A stretch of 14,981 nt of DNA, from positions 1 to 14,981 of the forward strand of contig JBJXFI010000148.1 in the NCBI GenBank assembly GCA_046154695.1, written 5' to 3'. Made by a program: the position numbers and the translations under genes. Shown one piece after another: positions 1 through 7,355 of this stretch (position 1 is the first letter of the stretch; the number at the start of each line of letters is the position of its first letter). Below the pieces are notes generated by a model. That model was not told the DNA's origin and searched no databases. It saw nothing but the letters and a program-made list of their open reading frames with translations. The stretch comes from DALYLB01 sp046154695. Lineage in GTDB: Bacteria > Acidobacteriota > Blastocatellia > RBC074.

Positions 1-211
1 CGATCTGCATGGGGATCAGTTCGCCCGGCGCGAGCTTGAACTCCCAGACCTTGACCTTCTCGTTCTCGTACAGCAGTTTGGTCCCGACCTGCCCCTCGCC
101 TTCGAGCGGCGGCGCGTCCGGCCCCAATTCGTTGGCGACGGCGATCTCGTCGGCCAAGAGCGCAAACGCAGGAATGCCCGCGAGAAATCCGACCAGTTCT
201 CTGCGATTCAT
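1..211 (-). CDS. Exported cupin-like protein, N-terminal part (truncated by window edge)
   Basis: Reading the minus strand from ATG at 211 gives 70 codons that stay open to the window edge. The start has a good Shine-Dalgarno, GAGGAGA, about 4 bases upstream. The first ~20 residues (MNRRELVGFLAGIPAFALLA) look like a signal sequence with an Arg-Arg pair, so Tat export is possible. After a Pro/Gly-rich linker comes LLYENEKVKVWEFKLAPGE, which matches the first strands of small cupin-fold proteins (the usual pattern is 'N-x-x-V-R-V-W-E-x-x-L-x-P-G-E'). The metal-binding His motif would lie beyond the edge and cannot be checked. It is transcribed divergently from the methyltransferase gene. The cupin assignment is inference from a short stretch and no substrate can be named. 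Confidence 0.65.
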   Translation of the reverse strand, partial: MNRRELVGFLAGIPAFALLADEIAVANELGPDAPPLEGEGQVGTKLLYENEKVKVWEFKLAPGELIPMQI

Positions 212-255
212 TTTCTCTCCTCTTTCGTTCCCAATTGTTGTCCGATCAGTTCGCC

Positions 256-284
256 ATTGTAACAGGACGGAATGAACGTCGCAG
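256..284 (-). promoter_or_regulatory. Candidate promoter for the cupin-like gene
   Basis: On the minus strand a -10-like TACAAT (positions 261-256, 5 of 6 matches to TATAAT) lies 17 bases downstream of CTGCGA (284-279, only 3 of 6 matches to TTGACA). It is 45 bases upstream of the ATG at 211, so it would give a leader of roughly 35-40 bases containing the Shine-Dalgarno. The -10 is good and the -35 weak. Consensus matching only. Confidence 0.35.
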
Positions 285-290
285 CCTGTT
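261..290. repeat. Nested inverted repeat in the divergent intergenic region
   Basis: AACAGG (261-266) is inverted at CCTGTT (285-290), and inside it GACG (266-269) is inverted at CGTC (277-280). The element overlaps the candidate cupin-gene promoter between its -10 and -35, where an operator could sit. The arms are short, and such repeats arise by chance in GC-rich DNA, so a regulatory role is inference. Confidence 0.3.
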
Positions 291-329
291 CAGATGAGCC
301 GGGTCCTGGCGTTCCCGGGGCCGCGGCGT

Positions 330-358
330 TTGTCATCAGGGCGGGATTGAGGTAATAA
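330..358 (+). promoter_or_regulatory. Candidate promoter immediately upstream of the methyltransferase gene
   Basis: TTGTCA (330-335, 5 of 6 matches to the -35 consensus) is followed after 17 bases by TAATAA (353-358, a weak -10). Transcription would begin at about the ATG at 366, giving a leaderless or nearly leaderless message. That fits the absence of a well-placed Shine-Dalgarno; the nearest purine run, GAGG at 349-352, is 13 bases from the ATG. Weak evidence. Confidence 0.25.
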
Positions 359-365
359 GCGGGGG

Positions 366-1166
366 ATGATCATCACGAGTCCGGCCAATGAGCGAGTGAA
401 ACATGCGCGTCGCGTCCGCGAGGGGCGCGAGGAGGGCGTGATCTTCGTGGAGGGGGAGCGGCTGGTCGAGGAGTGCCTGGAATCGGGACTGCCGCTGGCG
501 GCGGCGTTTCATCTGCCGGAGCCGGGAGCGCGGACGAGCGCGATCCTCGGGGAGCTGGCGCGCCGCGGATGTCCGCTCTTCGCGGTGACGGAGGCGGTGA
601 TGGCGACGCTGCGCGACACGGTCCATCCGCAGGGGATCGTCGTTCTGGCCGGGAGCCCGCGCTTCACGCTCGACGGGATCCTCTCGCCGCGCGGGGCGGA
701 GCCGCCGCTGGTGGTCTGTCTGGACGCGGTCCAGGACCCGGGAAATTTCGGGACGATTCTGCGAACGGCCGAGGCGGCCGGCGCGACCGGCGTCCTCGCG
801 ACCAAGGGCTCGGTCGATCTTTTCACGCCGAAGACGCTGCGCAGCGCGATGGGATCGGCCTTTCGGCTGCCGGCGGTGACGGGCGTCTCCGCGGACGAGC
901 TTCTGGCCCGGGCGCGCGAAGCGGGCATTGAGGTTGTGGCGACCGCGGCCGTTGGCGAATGCGCGTACACGGAGTATGACTGGCGACGGCCGGCGCTGAT
1001 TGTGTTCGGAAACGAGGCGCGCGGCGTGACCCCGGAGTTGTTGGAACGAGCGGACGTCCGTTTGCGTATACCCCTGCGCCCGCCGGTCGAATCGCTGAAT
1101 GTGGCGGCTTCCGCTGCCGCGATTCTGTTCGAGGCAGCCCGGCAAAGGGAAAAGGGAGAAGTATGA
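366..1166 (+). CDS. TrmH/SpoU-family RNA 2'-O-methyltransferase
   Basis: This 266-residue protein has the layout of SpoU (SPOUT) methyltransferases, which use S-adenosylmethionine to methylate ribose 2'-OH in rRNA or tRNA. The N-terminal ~105 residues (starting MIITSPANERVKHARRVREG) form the small substrate-binding domain typical of RlmB/TsnR-like members. The catalytic trefoil-knot domain follows with all three family motifs: LDAVQDPGNFGTILRTA (residues 119-135, with the catalytic Arg), FGNEARGVTPEL (214-225) and RIPLRPPVESLNVAASAAA (234-252). The start fits family N-termini. The gene lies first in a run with the FHA gene, overlapping it through ATGA. The family is certain; the target nucleotide cannot be read from sequence, so no symbol is given. 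Liaison with the envelope genes downstream is not obvious. Confidence 0.93.
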   Translation: MIITSPANERVKHARRVREGREEGVIFVEGERLVEECLESGLPLAAAFHLPEPGARTSAILGELARRGCPLFAVTEAVMATLRDTVHPQGIVVLAGSPRFTLDGILSPRGAEPPLVVCLDAVQDPGNFGTILRTAEAAGATGVLATKGSVDLFTPKTLRSAMGSAFRLPAVTGVSADELLARAREAGIEVVATAAVGECAYTEYDWRRPALIVFGNEARGVTPELLERADVRLRIPLRPPVESLNVAASAAAILFEAARQREKGEV

Positions 1167-1987
1167 GCACACCGGAACAGGGGCCCAAGATCGGGGAGCT
1201 TCCGAACCGCGCCGAATTCTTCGTGCGGCGCATCTTCGAACGCATCGGCGCTGCGATCGATTTCACGCTCCGCCGCGGCGGCCAGCCGCGAACCGACCTG
1301 CCGACGCTCGCCGCGCATCTGGAGCGCGCGGTGGAGGAGAATCTGCGGCGGGAAGCGAAGGGCTTTTCCGCGCCGAACCTCTTCGAACTCCGATACGATT
1401 ACGAGACCTGGATGCGCATGGGCGCCGCGCAGCGGGAATTTCTCCAGCACGAACTCTCGAAGAACATTTACGAATACATCTACAACCGCCGGTATCGAAG
1501 CTCGGCCGAGGTGCGGGTGCGAATCGCCTATGATGCCTTTACGCGGGGGCTGGAGGTGAGGGCGTCTTTCGGCGTTCCGCCGCCCGCCGTGATGCCGCAG
1601 AACGAGCCGCAGCTTGCGCCGGCCGCGTCCGCGCCCGAACAAGGGCGGGGGCCGGCCGCTCGATGCGAGATCACGCTGCGCGGGACCGGGGCGCTGGTCG
1701 AGTCGCGCGCGCGGCTTGCGAGCGACGCCGAGCCCGCGGGCGTCGGCCGCAATATCGCCAATACGGTCGTCATCAAGGATCCGACGGTCTCGAATTTTCA
1801 TGCGGCCTTCGCGCTTCGCCCCGATGGAACGCTCGAAATCGCCGATCGCGGCAGCGCGAACGGCACCTGCGTAAACGGCGTTTTGCTCGAACCGGCCGGC
1901 AAATGCATCGTTCGCGACGGAGACCGGGTGCGCTTCGGCGATGTCGAGGCGATGCTGCGCATTCACGATTTCGATGCAAAGCCATGA
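1163..1987 (+). CDS. DUF3662 (FhaA N-terminal) plus FHA domain protein
   Basis: The 274-residue protein has two parts. Residues ~15-137 match the DUF3662/FhaA-N domain, recognised from the LxxxLERAVEENLRREAKGF region and the later YxxxxYNRRYRSSAEVRVRI stretch. After a Pro/Ala-rich linker (138-165), residues ~168-267 form a forkhead-associated domain that binds phosphothreonine. The FHA residues are intact: GR at 195-196, S210 and H213 in SNFH, and NGTCVNG at 233-239. There is no signal peptide or membrane span, so it should be cytosolic. Its start overlaps the methyltransferase stop by 4 bases, behind a GGGAGAAG Shine-Dalgarno. In actinobacteria FhaA sits with rodA, pbpA and pknB and ties Ser/Thr kinase signalling to peptidoglycan synthesis. 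The PBP gene directly downstream supports a similar job here, but no kinase, phosphatase or RodA gene is in the window. Confidence 0.88.
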   Translation: MSTPEQGPKIGELPNRAEFFVRRIFERIGAAIDFTLRRGGQPRTDLPTLAAHLERAVEENLRREAKGFSAPNLFELRYDYETWMRMGAAQREFLQHELSKNIYEYIYNRRYRSSAEVRVRIAYDAFTRGLEVRASFGVPPPAVMPQNEPQLAPAASAPEQGRGPAARCEITLRGTGALVESRARLASDAEPAGVGRNIANTVVIKDPTVSNFHAAFALRPDGTLEIADRGSANGTCVNGVLLEPAGKCIVRDGDRVRFGDVEAMLRIHDFDAKP

Positions 1988-2051
1988 GGCCCGGAACCGA
2001 CGCGCGGTTCCGGCTGTCCTGGCGTGTCTTGCCATTCATTGAACCAAACGC

Positions 2052-3797
2052 ATGAACTTTCCCTTCGTCGCCACCCTGGTGTTGCTGATTGGGCTGATCG
2101 GGCTGATCGGGGCGCTTCTGCTCTCGACGTGGCGGTATCGGGCGGCCGCGCAGGCGGACGATCCGGGCCTGCCTGAGGATTTCGGCCCGCGGCTGACGAG
2201 CAAACGGCTGCGGACCGTCCGCTGGGCGTTCGCGCTGCTGGTGCTTTGCGCGCTCGGGTTTCATCTGTATTGGGGGCTCTTCTCGACCGGGCCGCTCGGC
2301 GAGAGCGCGGCCTTCGCCTCGCTCAAGAACCGGCGGGATCAACGCAATCGCCGGGAGGTGGAGAGCACGCTGCGCGGCTGGATCTATGACCGCCATCACG
2401 ATTCCCGCCGGGCGCTGGCGAAATATCGATATTTGAACGGGCAGCTCATTCGCGACTATCCGCTCGGCCCGTCGGCGGCGCATATCGTCGGGTACGGCAC
2501 GCTCGTTCGCGGAGATGCATGGCTGGAGCGGGCCGTCGCCGCGCCGCGCCGGCCGAAGGATGAGCGGTCCTGGTGGGAGCGCGCCGCCGCGTTCAGCAGC
2601 GAGCCGCAGCTCCCTCCCGTCGGCCAGGACCTGACGCTGACGATCGATTTCGACCTGCAGCGCGAGGCCGCCGAACAGCTCAAGGGCAGGCGCGGCGCGA
2701 TCGCCCTGCTCCACCCGCAGACCGGCGAGGTGCTGGCCCTGGCCAGCAGCCCGAGTTTCTATCCGGATGATGTCAACAATGACGTCAAGTGGCTGGAGAT
2801 CTGGAACGACGCGCGGAACAAGCCGCTGCTCAACCGCGCGCTCGATGAATATTATCTGCCGGGATCGACGTTCAAGACGCTGACGGCGGCCGCGGCGATC
2901 GACGCGCGGCTCGAAAACCTCACCTTCAACTGCCGCGCGGAAGGCTGGACGCCGCCCGGATCCGGCCGGCCGATTCGCGACGATGAAGGGGAATCGCACG
3001 GCACGATCGGCCTGCTGGACGCGTATGCGCACTCCTGCAATCAATACTTCGCGCAGCTCGGCGTCGAGGTCGAGCGCCAGCGCATGGGCGAGGCCGCCGC
3101 GCGATTCGGCCTCCGGGTTTTCGACACGGCCCCGGCCTCGATCGGGACCGGCTCGCTTCGCGGGTTGTGGAACACCGACAATCAGGTGCTTTCCGATGTC
3201 CTCTCGCCGCTCAACTCGACCTTCGTCGCCGGCCGCAGGATCACCAAATACGATCTCGGGCTCGAATCGATCGGCCAGGGCTATGTCCAGTTGACGGTGC
3301 TGCAGATGGCCATGATCGCCGGCGCGGTCGCGAACGCGCGCGGCGAGGTCATGCGGCCGGCGATGGAGATGGGCCGCGCGCCCGCCGCCGCCAGCCAGGC
3401 GATGACGCCGACGACCGCCGCCAAGATGCGGACACTGATGGCCGCCGTCGTTCGGCAGGGGACGGCGAGCGGGACCTTCGGACGCATGATCAGCGGCGTC
3501 ACGGCCGGCGGCAAGACCGGCACCGCCCAACGCGACGTCCCCCTCTTCGACCCGCAGACCGGCAAACCCGTGACCTACACCGACTCCCGCGGCCGCACCC
3601 GCATCCGCATGGCGGAGAAGCATCGAATCGATTCCTGGTTCATCGGCTTCGCCCCCGTCGAAAATCCCGCCCTCGCCTGGGCCGTGGTGGTGGAGGGCGG
3701 CGGATACGGCTCCCGCACCTCCGCGCCGATCGCCGCCCAGCTTCTCCTCAAGGCGAAGTCGCTCGGGCTCCTCGATCCGCCGAAGCCGGCGCGGTGA
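2052..3797 (+). CDS. Class B penicillin-binding protein (peptidoglycan D,D-transpeptidase)
   Basis: This 581-residue protein cross-links peptidoglycan in the periplasm. The transpeptidase domain (about 195-575) has the three active-site motifs: STFK at 272-275 (catalytic Ser272), SCN at 328-330 and KTG at 488-490 within GGKTGTAQ. Before it, RGWIYDR (108-114) is the usual post-membrane RGxIxDR motif, and YPLGPSAAHIVGY (136-148) is another family landmark. The N-terminal non-catalytic region is short, as in PbpA-type proteins. There are two hydrophobic segments, about 5-25 and 55-77, where class B PBPs normally have one. The start follows the FHA stop by 64 bases and has no clear Shine-Dalgarno, so translation may depend on the upstream message. 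It could serve elongation (PbpA/MrdA-like) or division (FtsI-like); no SEDS partner is adjacent to decide this. Confidence 0.93.
   Translation: MNFPFVATLVLLIGLIGLIGALLLSTWRYRAAAQADDPGLPEDFGPRLTSKRLRTVRWAFALLVLCALGFHLYWGLFSTGPLGESAAFASLKNRRDQRNRREVESTLRGWIYDRHHDSRRALAKYRYLNGQLIRDYPLGPSAAHIVGYGTLVRGDAWLERAVAAPRRPKDERSWWERAAAFSSEPQLPPVGQDLTLTIDFDLQREAAEQLKGRRGAIALLHPQTGEVLALASSPSFYPDDVNNDVKWLEIWNDARNKPLLNRALDEYYLPGSTFKTLTAAAAIDARLENLTFNCRAEGWTPPGSGRPIRDDEGESHGTIGLLDAYAHSCNQYFAQLGVEVERQRMGEAAARFGLRVFDTAPASIGTGSLRGLWNTDNQVLSDVLSPLNSTFVAGRRITKYDLGLESIGQGYVQLTVLQMAMIAGAVANARGEVMRPAMEMGRAPAAASQAMTPTTAAKMRTLMAAVVRQGTASGTFGRMISGVTAGGKTGTAQRDVPLFDPQTGKPVTYTDSRGRTRIRMAEKHRIDSWFIGFAPVENPALAWAVVVEGGGYGSRTSAPIAAQLLLKAKSLGLLDPPKPAR
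2084..2110 (+). repeat. Three tandem 9-bp repeats inside the PBP membrane segment
   Basis: GCTGATTGG, GCTGATCGG and GCTGATCGG stand head to tail (2084-2092, 2093-2101, 2102-2110) and encode Leu-Ile-Gly three times in the first hydrophobic segment. A change in unit number would stay in frame and alter only the length of the membrane helix. Confidence 0.85.
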
Positions 3798-3840
3798 AAA
3801 AGCGCAAGGCGCGAAAATCCGGCCGTTCCGGTTTCGAGCT

Positions 3841-3868
3841 TTGAATGAGGGCGGAGTTTGGCTAGTAT
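3841..3868 (+). promoter_or_regulatory. Candidate promoter for the S41 protease gene
   Basis: TTGAAT (3841-3846) and TAGTAT (3863-3868) are separated by 16 bases, each matching the sigma-70 consensus at 4 of 6 positions. They lie in the 150-base gap between the PBP stop and the protease start and would give a leader of about 75 bases. The gap is the largest so far in this run, which supports a new transcription unit here. I saw no convincing terminator for the PBP gene; a short CCGG/CCGG pairing near 3820-3835 is too weak to call. Confidence 0.4.
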
Positions 3869-3939
3869 AGCGGGCCAGGGCGAACTCATCACGATATCCA
3901 TCGGCTTGAAGACCTGCCTGTGCAAAGAACGACTCGGAC

Positions 3940-3945
3940 GGAGGT
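3940..3945 (+). promoter_or_regulatory. Strong Shine-Dalgarno deciding the S41 protease start
   Basis: GGAGGT is a full anti-SD match. It is 2 bases from ATG (3948) and 8 bases from an in-frame GTG (3954). The usual spacing of 5-9 bases favours the GTG; ATG is normally the better codon. Either choice rules out the far-upstream TTG at 3858, which would place the SD inside the gene and bury the signal sequence. Confidence 0.7.
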
Positions 3946-3947
3946 AT

Positions 3948-5597
3948 ATGCGCGTGAAAAAAGGGTGGCTGCGGTTTCTGTGTCTCGCGCTGGCGTTGAT
4001 CCTCATCGCGCCGGCCCTGACGCCGCTGGCGGTGACCGATGAAAAGGCCGCGCTCGACAAGCTGGCGGCCGACTACATTCAGGCGATGGAGTTGATTCGG
4101 GAGAATTATATCGAGCAGCCGGAATACGATCTGCTGACGAGCAACGCCTTGCAGGGAATGCTGCGCACCCTCGACCCCCATTCGAGTTTTTACGATCGCA
4201 AGTCGTTCGAAGAGATGCGCATGGAGCAGCGCAGCCAGTATTACGGCATCGGATCGACGGTGCAGCAGCGGTTCAAGGGCGTCTATATCATCGAGCCTTT
4301 CCGGGACACGCCGGCGGCGCTGGCCGGGCTGCGGTACGGCGATCACATCGTGGCGATCGACGGGGTGAGCGCGGAGTCGTGGGACTCGACGCAGGTGCAG
4401 AATCACCTGCGCGGCGAACTGGGCACGGAAGTGAAGGTGACGGTGCGCCGGGCGGGCGCGGCCGAGCCGGTGACCGTGCGGATCGAGCGCGGCTCGATCG
4501 ACCTGCCCTCGATCTCGGGCGTGTATATGCTGCGGGCCGGGGTGGGATATGTCGCCCTCTCGCGCGGATTCCATTCGACGACGAGCGATGAGCTGACGGC
4601 CGCGATCGCGACGCTGAAATCGCAGGGGATGACCTCGATGATTCTGGATCTGCGGGGCAATCCCGGCGGTTTCCTCGATCAGGCGATTCGGGTGTCGGAC
4701 AAGTTTCTGCATCGCGGGCAGTCGATCGTCTCGGTTCGCAGCCGGGATGGGCGCGAGGGGAACAAGGAATGGCCGGCCGAATCCGGCGCGCCCGAGACCA
4801 TGCCGCTCGTGATCCTGATCGATGATGGGACGGCTTCGGCCTCCGAGATCGTCACCGGCGCCATCCAGGACCACGACCGCGGTCTGGTCGTCGGCGAACC
4901 GAGTTTCGGCAAGGGGCTCGTGCAGACCATCTTTCCGCTCCCCGAAGGCGCGGGCCTGACGCTGACCACGGCCCGCTATTACACCCCGAGCGGGCGCCTC
5001 ATCCAGCGCGACTATTCCAGCGGATCGAGCTACGAATACCAGTTCCGCCGCGGCCCGAACGGGGAGGCGGCCGTGACTCCGAAGCCGAAAAACGATGTCC
5101 GGCGGACCGATCTCGGCCGGACGGTCTATGGGGGCGGCGGCATCGAGCCCGACATCAAGGTCGAGGAGCCGCCGGCCACCACGGTGCAATTGACGCTCTG
5201 GCAGACCGGGATCTTCATGTTCGTCCGCGAATTGATGGCCGGGCGAATCGCCGCCGCTCCCCTGTTCAAACGGGATGGGATCGATTTCGACCATCAGCCC
5301 CAGGCCGGAGAGTTCGCCATCAATGCCCCGATCATGCTCGCCTATCGCGACTTCATGGCCGGCTTTATCGAGAAAAATTCCGAGATCGGGCTGACGATGA
5401 AGAACGTCGAGGAGAACATCGACTGGTCGCGAAAGAAGATCCGCGAAGAGGCTCTGCTCGCCGCCTACGGGATCGATATGCAGCGGCGGATCATGGCCGA
5501 CGCCGACGCGCAACTGCAGCGCGGCATGGCCGAGCTTCCCAACTCCGCCCAACTCGCCGAACGGGCGCGCCGGATTCTGAAGACCTCCCGGAAATAG
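3948..5597 (+). CDS. S41-family carboxy-terminal processing protease (CtpA/Prc-like)
   Basis: The protein has 549 residues from ATG 3948. A Lys/Arg start and a hydrophobic stretch (about 8-29) form a signal peptide or anchor, so it acts in the periplasm. Then come a helical N-terminal part with TLDPHSSFYD (74-83), a PDZ domain (~95-180) that recruits substrate C-termini, and the S41 core with DLRGNPGG (234-241), DDGTASASEI (292-301) and GEPSFGKG (316-323). The Ser-Lys dyad is intact: S297 and K322, 25 apart as in plant D1 protease. A C-terminal extension of ~140 residues (411-549), mostly helical and charged, goes beyond the usual CtpA length. The true start may be GTG 3954. Such proteases trim or degrade envelope proteins, often cell-wall hydrolases, which fits the PBP neighbour, but the substrate here is unknown. 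Confidence 0.93.
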   Translation: MRVKKGWLRFLCLALALILIAPALTPLAVTDEKAALDKLAADYIQAMELIRENYIEQPEYDLLTSNALQGMLRTLDPHSSFYDRKSFEEMRMEQRSQYYGIGSTVQQRFKGVYIIEPFRDTPAALAGLRYGDHIVAIDGVSAESWDSTQVQNHLRGELGTEVKVTVRRAGAAEPVTVRIERGSIDLPSISGVYMLRAGVGYVALSRGFHSTTSDELTAAIATLKSQGMTSMILDLRGNPGGFLDQAIRVSDKFLHRGQSIVSVRSRDGREGNKEWPAESGAPETMPLVILIDDGTASASEIVTGAIQDHDRGLVVGEPSFGKGLVQTIFPLPEGAGLTLTTARYYTPSGRLIQRDYSSGSSYEYQFRRGPNGEAAVTPKPKNDVRRTDLGRTVYGGGGIEPDIKVEEPPATTVQLTLWQTGIFMFVRELMAGRIAAAPLFKRDGIDFDHQPQAGEFAINAPIMLAYRDFMAGFIEKNSEIGLTMKNVEENIDWSRKKIREEALLAAYGIDMQRRIMADADAQLQRGMAELPNSAQLAERARRILKTSRK

Positions 5598-5602
5598 ACT
5601 GC

Positions 5603-5616
5603 CCGCCTGAAGGCGG
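5603..5616 (+). promoter_or_regulatory. Small hairpin just before the DUF3352-like gene
   Basis: CCGCC (5603-5607) and GGCGG (5612-5616) pair around a TGAA tetraloop, 11 bases before the ATG at 5628. No T-run follows, so it is not a terminator. The right arm would tie up the GGCGGAA purine run that is the only possible Shine-Dalgarno. It might therefore tune translation or stabilise a processed mRNA end. Folding by eye only. Confidence 0.35.
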
Positions 5617-5627
5617 AACTCCGAACG

Positions 5628-7355
5628 ATGTCGCGAATTTCCCGAAAACGGAATCTTGTCATTCTGGTGGTTGCGCTGGCGGCCGCTGCGGCCGCCGTGG
5701 TTGGATGGATCTATGCGCGCCGGCCGCAGCGCGTGGAGATCGCGACCTATGTGCCGGAATCGGCCCTGGGCTATCTGGAGGTGAACGACTGGCCCCGGGT
5801 GGTCGATCTGTTGATGGCGACGAAGGGATGGCGGCGGTTGTCGCCCTCGTTCGGGATTCCCGAGAGCCTGAAATACGCCGGGAGGGCGGGATGGCTGGCG
5901 AGGTTGACGGGCGGCGGAGAGACGGCGGTTCTGGCGCGCTCGCAGTTCGCGCTGGTGGTGACCGGGCTGGAGGTTCGCGGCGAGGAGGTCAAGCCGCTCT
6001 TTGCGGTGATCGCGGAGACGCACAGCGACCCGGAAGACGCGAAGGCCGTGGCGGACCGGCGGCTGTCGGAGCTGGCGAAAAGCGCATTCGGGCAGGTCGT
6101 CCGCGAGACGGGGGAATATGCGGGAGCGCCGCTCGTGACCTGGCGGGCGGCCAACTCCGAGAAGATGATCGTCGCGTCGCAGATCGGGAGCGAACTGATT
6201 CTGGCGAATGACGCCGGGGCGCTGCGGGCCTGCATCGACACGCGATTGGGCCGGGCCCCCGCGATCGCGAACAACTTCCACCTGAAAAATTCCCGGCGGA
6301 TCGTCGAGCGGGACGGAAGCGTTTTCGGCTTCGTGACCGGAGACGGGATGACGCGGCTGCTGCGCTTCGGCGCCTATCTGATCTCGGGCGGCGCCCTCGG
6401 CAAGGCCGCGCTGGCCGGCGCGGTCGGCGAGGTCTTCACCGAATTCTCGACCCGCACCGCGGACGGCATGGCCTATGCGGCCAGCTTCGAGAACGGCGAG
6501 GTGGTCGATCGCTACGCGCTGCTCTTCAAGCCTGAGCTGGTCGATGCGCTCAAGAGCGCGATCAAGCCGAATGCGAAGCCGGTCCGCGCCTTCCAACTGA
6601 TGCCGTCCGAGGCGCGCAACGTGACGGTGTTCAATGTCGAAAACCCGATGAAGACCCTGGAGGGAGTCGAGGCGGCGGTCTCTTCGCGAGTCGGGGTGGC
6701 GCAGAGTTTTCTGCTGCATCAGTTCGTGGTCAGCGCGCGCGAGGCTTTTTTCGGCCTCCGGCAGGGAGGCAAGGCCGAAGAGGCGATTGGGGACGAGATT
6801 GTCGGTTTCGACCTGCCGGGCGCGAGCGGCCCGCCGCCCGCGGCCAATGCCGATACGCCCGAAGCCTCGAACCGGATCTGGCTCCTCGCCGCGCGCGACA
6901 CGGCGCTGCTGCTGGCGATCGTCGAGAAGGCGATGATCGCGGGAGGCGGTGTGCTGGCCCGGGAAAAGTATAACGGCGTTGAGATCATTTATTCGAGCGA
7001 CGAGGGGCGCGGGGCTGTGGCCTTCATCGGCGACTTCGTCGCCCTCGGCAGGCGCGACATTCTCGCGCGGTTGATCGATCTGCAGGCGGGCGGCGCCCGG
7101 TTCAGCCCGCCGCCCGCAGTCCCGGGCGCGTTTCTGCTCAGTGTCGATTCGGCGGCTCCGGAGGCCCTTCGAATGATGTCCACGATCGGCCGATGGACGG
7201 ACGCGGCTCCCCGTGGCGACTTTCCGATCGATCTTCCGCTCAACATCGGCGCCACCTCGATTCACGAGCGCGGGATTCTGACGGAATCCCACTCGAGTTT
7301 CGGTAATTTTCCCTTCTTTATCTCACTTGTTGCGGGAGCGGGAAATGGGAAGTGA
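5628..7355 (+). CDS. Membrane-anchored periplasmic protein resembling DUF3352
   Basis: I recognise only a likeness to DUF3352 proteins, whose function is unknown. The 575-residue protein starts with basic residues and one membrane helix (about 10-30), so nearly all of it lies in the periplasm. YVPESALGYLEVNDWPRVVD (41-60) resembles the opening of DUF3352 domains. Two stretches look like copies of one module: about 124-213 (EYAGAPLV, then GSELILANDAGALRACID) and about 416-490 (KYNGVEII, then GDFVALGRRDILARLID), each an exposed 'Y-x-G' strand followed by a hydrophobic strand and helix. No catalytic or metal motif is visible and it has a single Cys. Its end overlaps lolD by 11 bases, so the two are translationally coupled. 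It is not an FtsX/MacB-type permease, which would have four spans. It may act with the ATPase or be merely co-expressed. Confidence 0.75.
   Translation: MSRISRKRNLVILVVALAAAAAAVVGWIYARRPQRVEIATYVPESALGYLEVNDWPRVVDLLMATKGWRRLSPSFGIPESLKYAGRAGWLARLTGGGETAVLARSQFALVVTGLEVRGEEVKPLFAVIAETHSDPEDAKAVADRRLSELAKSAFGQVVRETGEYAGAPLVTWRAANSEKMIVASQIGSELILANDAGALRACIDTRLGRAPAIANNFHLKNSRRIVERDGSVFGFVTGDGMTRLLRFGAYLISGGALGKAALAGAVGEVFTEFSTRTADGMAYAASFENGEVVDRYALLFKPELVDALKSAIKPNAKPVRAFQLMPSEARNVTVFNVENPMKTLEGVEAAVSSRVGVAQSFLLHQFVVSAREAFFGLRQGGKAEEAIGDEIVGFDLPGASGPPPAANADTPEASNRIWLLAARDTALLLAIVEKAMIAGGGVLAREKYNGVEIIYSSDEGRGAVAFIGDFVALGRRDILARLIDLQAGGARFSPPPAVPGAFLLSVDSAAPEALRMMSTIGRWTDAAPRGDFPIDLPLNIGATSIHERGILTESHSSFGNFPFFISLVAGAGNGK

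Noticed and set aside
9..275. A + strand open frame of 88 codons at the left edge
   Set aside because: Opposite the cupin-like gene, Ser/Pro-rich, with no ribosome binding site; the minus-strand gene has an SD, signal peptide and cupin-like pattern.
3858..3947. Upstream TTG start extending the S41 protease by 30 residues
   Set aside because: It would put a strong SD (GGAGGT, 3940) inside the gene and place 30 non-signal residues before the signal sequence.
1773..7292. An antisense open frame of 1839 codons on the minus strand
   Set aside because: It lies opposite the FHA, PBP, S41 and DUF3352-like genes, all supported by family motifs. Its translation is Arg/Pro/Gly/Asp-rich without domains, as expected when GC-rich codon bias removes stops from an opposite frame. 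It also runs across gene boundaries.
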